In this document: positions 58,446 through 64,000 of the stretch, in pieces | Numbering within the stretch: the stretch's first letter is position 1 | How the letters are laid out: each line of letters opens with the position of its first letter | Source of the DNA: Microvelia longipes | Taxonomy: Eukaryota; Arthropoda; Insecta; Hemiptera; Veliidae | Assembly (NCBI GenBank): GCA_018340805.1 | Contig: JACMZG010001914.1 | Span: 30,230,507-30,294,506 of the forward strand | DNA: 64,000 nucleotides | Direction of reading: 5' to 3' | The notes under the pieces: model-generated | The model's input: only the letters and a program-made list of their open reading frames with translations | Databases searched by the model: none | Told to the model about the DNA's origin: nothing | Position numbers and translations under genes: made by a program

Positions 58446-59860
58446 ACGGTATAAATGAGGAAAGGTAATACATATTTAAAAAAAATATTCTCATTATTTA
58501 AGGTTTAAAAGAAGAGTGGTCATTCTTATTTAAAAAGTTTAAAAAATGCACAAGAAAAAAGAATTATGCAAATAGTTTGAAAGTATCTAGCGTCTTGTTC
58601 TTCTTGTTCGATCGGACACTATCAACTATCAGTTTCATCGACACGGTTAAGTTTCTTTAAGGGTCAAGACATTTCTAACGTGTGCCGTATACCCACGTAA
58701 CTTGCGTCAGAATATGTCGCATGGCAAGTCTTGTAACATGAGATTTTACAAAAAAAAAGCTTGGAGATAATACTTACAAGTCTTCTTGCGAAGTCTATTA
58801 GAAATTAAGCTCAAATAACAACTAAGTCGTAAAGTTTGATAAATAATAGACTTGCATAATATTTATTTTATCTTGTAGGATTTTATTGATCTTTTTATCT
58901 GATTTAAGCTGCCAAAGGTTTCATTTTAAAACCGTTTAGTATACTCTAATTATGCAGGGTGGTATGAAAGTCTTCTTCACACTCTAAATTTTTGCAACGC
59001 ATATGCATTAGAATCTGCTTATGTATTATACGGCTCAGCACCCCAATGGCGACCTACTTCTTTCAACTTTTTCCATATTATATTTTTCGCATACTTCTAT
59101 GCAAAAAATATGCAAACGCATAATTCCTTTTTTGCGACTCTGTAAACAAAATAATTACTCTTTGCTTTTGATTTTTTTGTTATTTCTAATAGTTTGCTTT
59201 ATAGGAAGGAAAAACTGAGAAAGGGTGCCAGAAAATAGTTTTTAATATTTAAAAATAATATAAAATAATAATAATACAGAAAGTAAATTTAATATTGGGT
59301 TCTGGTTATAGCTAAAGTAAAATAAATGATGTCTTAAACTTGGGACATTTTCATCACTTGTGAAATGAAGGGGCTAAGGTATAAAAAGGTGCCCAAAAAA
59401 TTAAATTTGAATAAGTTAAAACCAGTGTATTTACCTTTATTATCTTTCATCTGTATGTATTCATCTTCATTACCAACATTATTATGTTGTAATATAAGGG
59501 CATAGAAGCAAATGAGCCATAAAATGAATGAGGTACATTAAATAAAATAAAATTTCAAAGTTAGAAGTTGTAGGGCCGCAATTCGGGCGCAGAGCCCTAA
59601 TGGTCAATGAAAAAAATAAACCTCACAATACATTATGCAGATCCTACAAGTTACATAAATGTATCTTATATAGTGAATAATTAAGAGCAAAGAGCGACTT
59701 TTGAACCACTCTGTATATTTTTTTGAAAGTATGTAAGTGAATATAACCCCCTGGCAGAATTATTTTTTGGTAGAAATAAATCTATGAGCTCTAGAGCTAT
59801 GAATAAATATCGTTATTAATTTGCACTCTAAAAATAACCAACAAATTTAAATGTTAAAAT
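58446..59860. other. Gene-free stretch
   Basis: No gene supported. A short GC-richer piece at 59568-59605 (GGGCCGCAATTCGGGCGCAG) is unassigned. Confidence 0.5.
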
Positions 59861-59865
59861 AATAA

Positions 59866-60070
59866 AAAAAATCGGGTACGGGGTACCTCGGAGCTTTATC
59901 TCATCACATCGGAATCGCTACGCTCATCCTTCCTTCTACGGACATCATCCTCTGAATATACGAATCACCAAATTTATGGTGTCTTCAGACTCGTCTGACA
60001 AACTCGTCTGACAAGACTCGTCCGAAGACAACACGTCTTCGGACTCGCTTTGCCCGTCCTCAGATATTTC
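59866..60070 (-). mobile_element. 5S-like element, tail half, minus strand
   Basis: The tail (GATGAGATAAAGCTCCGAGG, then TACCCCGTACCCGAT, plus T run) lies at 59870-59905. The inner tail word GGACGGGCAAAGCGAGTCCG is at about 60040-60062, with a short local duplication of GACTCGTCTGACAA between them. The 5S-like block is missing. The next element, at 60265, lies in opposite orientation. Confidence 0.75.
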
Positions 60071-60264
60071 TGAGGATGTATATTACTTCTTTTAAGCTCA
60101 GAAGCGATGCGTTAAAGCGATAAATGATAAATATGTCGATATTTATGGACATATTTGATTAATTATTAATAAGCGATAAATCATATATCGTTCCTTTCAA
60201 TTACTTCACCCATAGCTCGTCAATAACATTTATTTCAGAAGACAGAGTTGCCTTTTTTACTTTT

Positions 60265-61016
60265 CCGCATTTATATCGTAGGTATATAGGAAAAGTATTG
60301 TGTTTGCAAAATAAAATAAGAAACCGAAATGTCACCGAAATTATTCGTTTCAGGTGTTTTTAAGACCTCCTGAGTGGTTTTCACAAAGTTGTCTGTGTGT
60401 GTGTTATCATCGTAGCCCCTAGCGTATTTATGCTAAAGAGTTACAACTTTGTAGAAAAATCAATCTACTGCTGTAGTTGTGCAATTCGAAAAATACTTTT
60501 TTTTATCACATGCCTCCAATAATGACTTAGCGAAACTTTCGAAAAAATCATAAAATGCGAACAAATGTTGCGATCAATTTGAGATTTGGCACGCATGTAG
60601 CCATGTATAAGACTAACATATGTCTTAAATTTTATTTGATTACCTTTATTAGTTCAATTTTTGTTAAATGACGTGTACGTATTTTTAAAAAAAATTTATA
60701 AAGTAAGGAAATGATCCAATTAAGTTGAAATTCGATACAAGAGTATTCCTTTTATGTAATAAATAAATACACTAAGTTTCGTTTAAATACGATGATTTAT
60801 TTATATATGGATGGATATACATGGATTTTGTATATCCATGTTTTTTGTTGAATCGTGTATGGGTGACGGCTAAGAATGAAACAGATGTATTTACTAGAGA
60901 ATGAAATAGATTCATTTACTATCTGAGGACGAGCGAAGCGATTCCGAAGCACAGAGGATGAGCATAGCGAATCCCATGTGATGAGAAAAAATTCCAAGGT
61001 ACCCCGTACCCGAGTT
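60265..61016 (+). mobile_element. 5S-like SINE-type element, longest copy
   Basis: This copy begins TTTCCGCATTTATATCGTAG and runs collinear with 21715-22470 to its tail (GGTACCCCGTACCCGAG, then TTTTAATT) at 61016. It therefore defines an element of about 750 bp. The 5S-like block is half lost: only ATGGGTGACGGCTAAGAATG (box C and after) remains near 60858-60880. A local ATGGATATACATGGATTTTG duplication replaces box A. Both tail words are clear (GGACGAGCGAAGCGATTCCG and GGATGAGCATAGCGAATCCC). No coding capacity. Confidence 0.8.
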
Positions 61017-63714
61017 TTAATTATTTATAAATAAAATCACTTTCACTTAAAAAATAAGTAATTGAATTACAAATAAAAATATTTCATGTTTTTTAATTTA
61101 ATTTTTAAATTATCATGACTTCTAAACGAAATATGTGAAGTAAGATCTCATCTCGTTAGTGAAAAATGTATTTATTTAAGTTTATATGTTTTTAAGTTGA
61201 TCAATACTTTATCGTCTTTTTTTAAGAGTTACGTAAAACGACAATGCGACGACAATATGTTTTCATTAATGTTTTGATAAGTTTCATTTTAATTAGTGAT
61301 TATGTCTGATGAAGTAAACAGTTAGAAACGATTGACAAAGTTATTATATTTTATATTCTATAACACTATTAGACATATATTATTATGTATTTAAACAGAA
61401 ATTGAATTAATAAATTTGAGAAATTAACAGTATGAGAAATTTTTTTCATAAAATCAAAGTTTGTATTTAAAAGTTTTTTTAATTGTTTATGTGTATTTTA
61501 TTTCATGTTATTGGTTGACATATATAGCATCTATTAAACTCCTATAAAATAACTGAATAAAGGTATAATAGTTTACTAAAGATTGCTGTAAAAATTGATT
61601 ATGCAGTTTAAAAGCATAAAAACCCTTAAAAACGTATTTTTTGGTTCTAATTGGCCGATGCGTTTTTTCGGGTTGTTTTATAAAAAGATTTTTGGGACAG
61701 ATAATTGGGTACCATTATTTTGTCGAAGCTAATTAATTGTAAATAATTCTAAGGATATCAAGATCTTTTGACCCAGTATGGAACTTTAGAAATGAGTTTT
61801 TTAGATTATTAAACAAAATACTAAATATGTCCAGACATTGTGCTAAAAAAGTTTTATGAACACCAAAATTTTATACGCGAATTTTCGATGAAGAAATTTT
61901 GAAAATTATATCATTAAAAATTGTATAATACATTTTTGTAGACTATTTTAGAATTCTATAAATTTTAATTACCTAATTCGATAAAATATTTTTCATAAAG
62001 TTTTTACTATAAAATGTTAGTAGTTTACACAAGAGCCTAGTAATAGACAATGATAGTAATCCACATTCCTTTAGAGGTACTTCTATCAAAGAAAATAGAA
62101 TCTTGTTGTTTTCTTACCATGGCGATATTAACAGAAGGTCAGGTATAATGTTTCTTAACATCATACAAATTATTTAGAACCAGACTCCAGCCCTCTACAA
62201 ATGAATGACGCAACGATTGCTAATTTTTTGTTTGGAAATTATTTAAAAATCTTCTTAGAGCTTTTGCCACCAGTTGTCTGATGCCAAGATCCTACTCTCT
62301 AAGCTCCTACTTTCAACCATAAGTTGGAGTGACCCATGAACAACAAGTGGCAATAGTGTTAACGAGTTTAATAGGCTGGTCCTTTTCAGGTTTAATGAGG
62401 ACAATCAAACTGGTTTTAAGGTAGTGGATGCAAAATTTTCTGTTAGCTCTCAATCAATGTTTTCTACTCCCTAATAAGTATACTCCTTCCCGGGATACTC
62501 GGCTAGTCAAATATCACCATTAGTTGGAACTACCATGAAGTACCACCTAAGCTACTAGTGGTAATAGTTTAATCAAGTTTAATAAGCCAACTCTCGGCGA
62601 TTATCTGGTCATTAACTAATTGCAAACTCGTAGATTACTTAGTTTTCTGGGAACTTTATTATCTTGACTTTGACAGTATGAGAAAGTATAAACTCATATA
62701 TCTTTTGGTTGGACCAATATATTTTGGTCATAGTTCTATGCCTAGGTCCAAGATCAGAAGAGGAGTAGTAGTAGTAGTAGCAGTAAAGTAGAACATAGTG
62801 TTTGGTCATTTCGATTAGCAGTAACGCTTTCACTAAACTTTGTGCTCTGCGTAGCATATTTTCTGACATGATCGTCATACTCGTTTATTATTCTATTATC
62901 ATGTCTGACAGTATTAACAAAAGTGACAGTATAATTGATCTTGTGTGTGTAATAGTTAGAATAATAATGGAATTAAATACTTTTAAAGGATATTAGAAAA
63001 TACAAATGGAAATACGAAAATGAATAACTATGAAAGTATCAGAAAATACACCAGAAACAGAATTAAAAAAATCCCATAAAATTTAATTTCTCCATAATCC
63101 TTGAAAGCATCCTCTTCGAAAACCAACATATACCAATAAATGTCTAATAAGAATTAAAACCAAATCTTACAACCGCTTTTTGTTGACTTTTAAAATTTGT
63201 TTAATAGGTTATAAATTTGTATCGTCCTCGACGTGATATTTTATTAGTTGTATAAGATTTGAAATAAGTAGTAAAATTTTAACACGTCTTCAGTCGCATC
63301 CTTTGTGTGATATGAAAGTTATAAACATAACTGACGCAATAACAGTTAATATTTTGAGTCATTGTTAAAAAGTTCGCGTCCTTACAGCGTTGGTGTTATA
63401 GATTTATCAAAAACTACTTTGACAAAGGTTTTCGAGGTCGACAAGTTTTGTAGTGAACAACATTTTTTTCAGAGTTGAGTCAACATCGCGTGGCAAAAAC
63501 TGACGCCCTTAAAGACATTTTTATCAGTTTGGTGGAAATAAAGTTATACTTTCTACTCAATAATAAATTTAAGTTGAAAAAACAATTAAGATAGTCAATA
63601 CTTAAAGACTTAGTGACAGTAATAAAAGAAAGAGGATGAATTAGTTTAGGTACTTGAGGCTTTTAGTAATTTATTTACACTTTTGTCAACCATTTAAAAA
63701 GTAATACAATTCTG
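61017..63714. other. Gene-free AT-rich stretch
   Basis: No gene supported. Two loosely similar pieces at 62290-62420 and 62465-62590 (shared GTTGGAGT/GTTGGAACT, GTGGTAATAG/GTGGCAATAG, AAGTTTAATA) look like an old duplication of about 180-200 bp. A (TAG)n run lies at 62762-62780. Confidence 0.5.
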
Positions 63715-63930
63715 AGGTAGGGATTTAGGTTCACTTTATTTCCTGTTGTACAGAAATTGAAATGCGAAATTTATATTCCGTGTAAAAAGAAGAGTTTTTT
63801 GTGCGTGGTACAAAAAATGTTTTTTTGGTTCTGCTAGGAGTTAATCAATTTGCCGCGAGGAGCGCTGAAGACCGTATTCTTTTAGTACAGACATATTTCC
63901 GCTAGATGACGACAATATTAATAGTATAAC
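63715..63930 (+). repeat. Interspersed repeat, copy 2 (pairs with 18280-18480)
   Basis: GGGATTTAGGTTCACTTTAT, GAAATGCGAAATTTATATTC, AAGAAGAGTTTTTT, GCCGCGAGGAGCGCTGAAG and CCGCTAGATG follow the order seen at 18280-18480. Confidence 0.75.
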
Positions 63931-63939
63931 CTTTTTTTT

Positions 63940-63990
<51 letters not shown>
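63940..63990. repeat. TA microsatellite at the window edge
   Basis: A TA run of about 48 bases, ending shortly before the end of the window. Confidence 0.95.
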
Positions 63991-63996
<6 letters not shown>

Positions 63997-64000
63997 TATA

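Noticed and set aside
62640..62790. (TAG)n run as a minus-strand LINE 3' tail like that at 51064-51085
   Set aside because: The neighbouring sequence does not match the LINE tail in either orientation, so it is only a simple repeat.

Overview
The window looks like AT-rich animal nuclear DNA, most likely from an arthropod and probably an insect. The evidence is a multi-exon cytochrome P450 of the insect CYP3-clan (CYP6-like) type, GT-AG introns of about 290 to 1156 bp, very long TA microsatellites, and several kinds of degraded non-LTR retrotransposon and DNA-transposon debris. I cannot fix the species from sequence alone.

Layout. Positions 1-83 hold the last coding segment of one P450. Positions 2128-6849 hold a complete second P450 (7 exons, 493 residues, intact heme-binding motif) on the same strand, so the left 7 kb is part of a tandem P450 cluster. 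No other intact protein gene is visible in the remaining 57 kb. That part is repeats: (a) tandem arrays, three of them with a 44-bp period and others of about 30, 50, 54, 63, 80, 104 and 134 bp; (b) about a dozen TA arrays; (c) C-terminal remnants of at least four LINEs, one of the type with a restriction-like endonuclease and three with an RNase H or I/Jockey-type tail; (d) a hAT-type element at 18829-20017 with an 8-bp target duplication; (e) a foldback element at 35963-37192 whose long inverted arms carry a short minisatellite; (f) two tRNA-like SINE fragments.

The most interesting content is an interspersed family, present about a dozen times on both strands. It carries a segment of about 50 nt that closely resembles the internal (pol III promoter) region of 5S rRNA. 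It ends in a constant 3' tail, reading roughly GAGGTACCCCGTACCCGA followed by a T run. The longest copies (21715-22470 and 60265-61016, plus the minus-strand copy at 27840-28365) show that the 5S-like block sits near the middle or 3' part of a conserved element of about 750 bp. A second family, without the 5S block, ends in what looks like the same tail. It contains the word that has been amplified into the 63-bp array at 31968-32290. This looks like a modular, 5S-headed SINE-like system. A degenerate copy also lies in intron 4 of the P450 gene.

Functionally, only the P450 genes are predicted to make product, as endoplasmic-reticulum monooxygenases. Everything else is best read as mobile-element and satellite sequence. 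All repeat boundaries were read by eye and are approximate unless target-site duplications are given.
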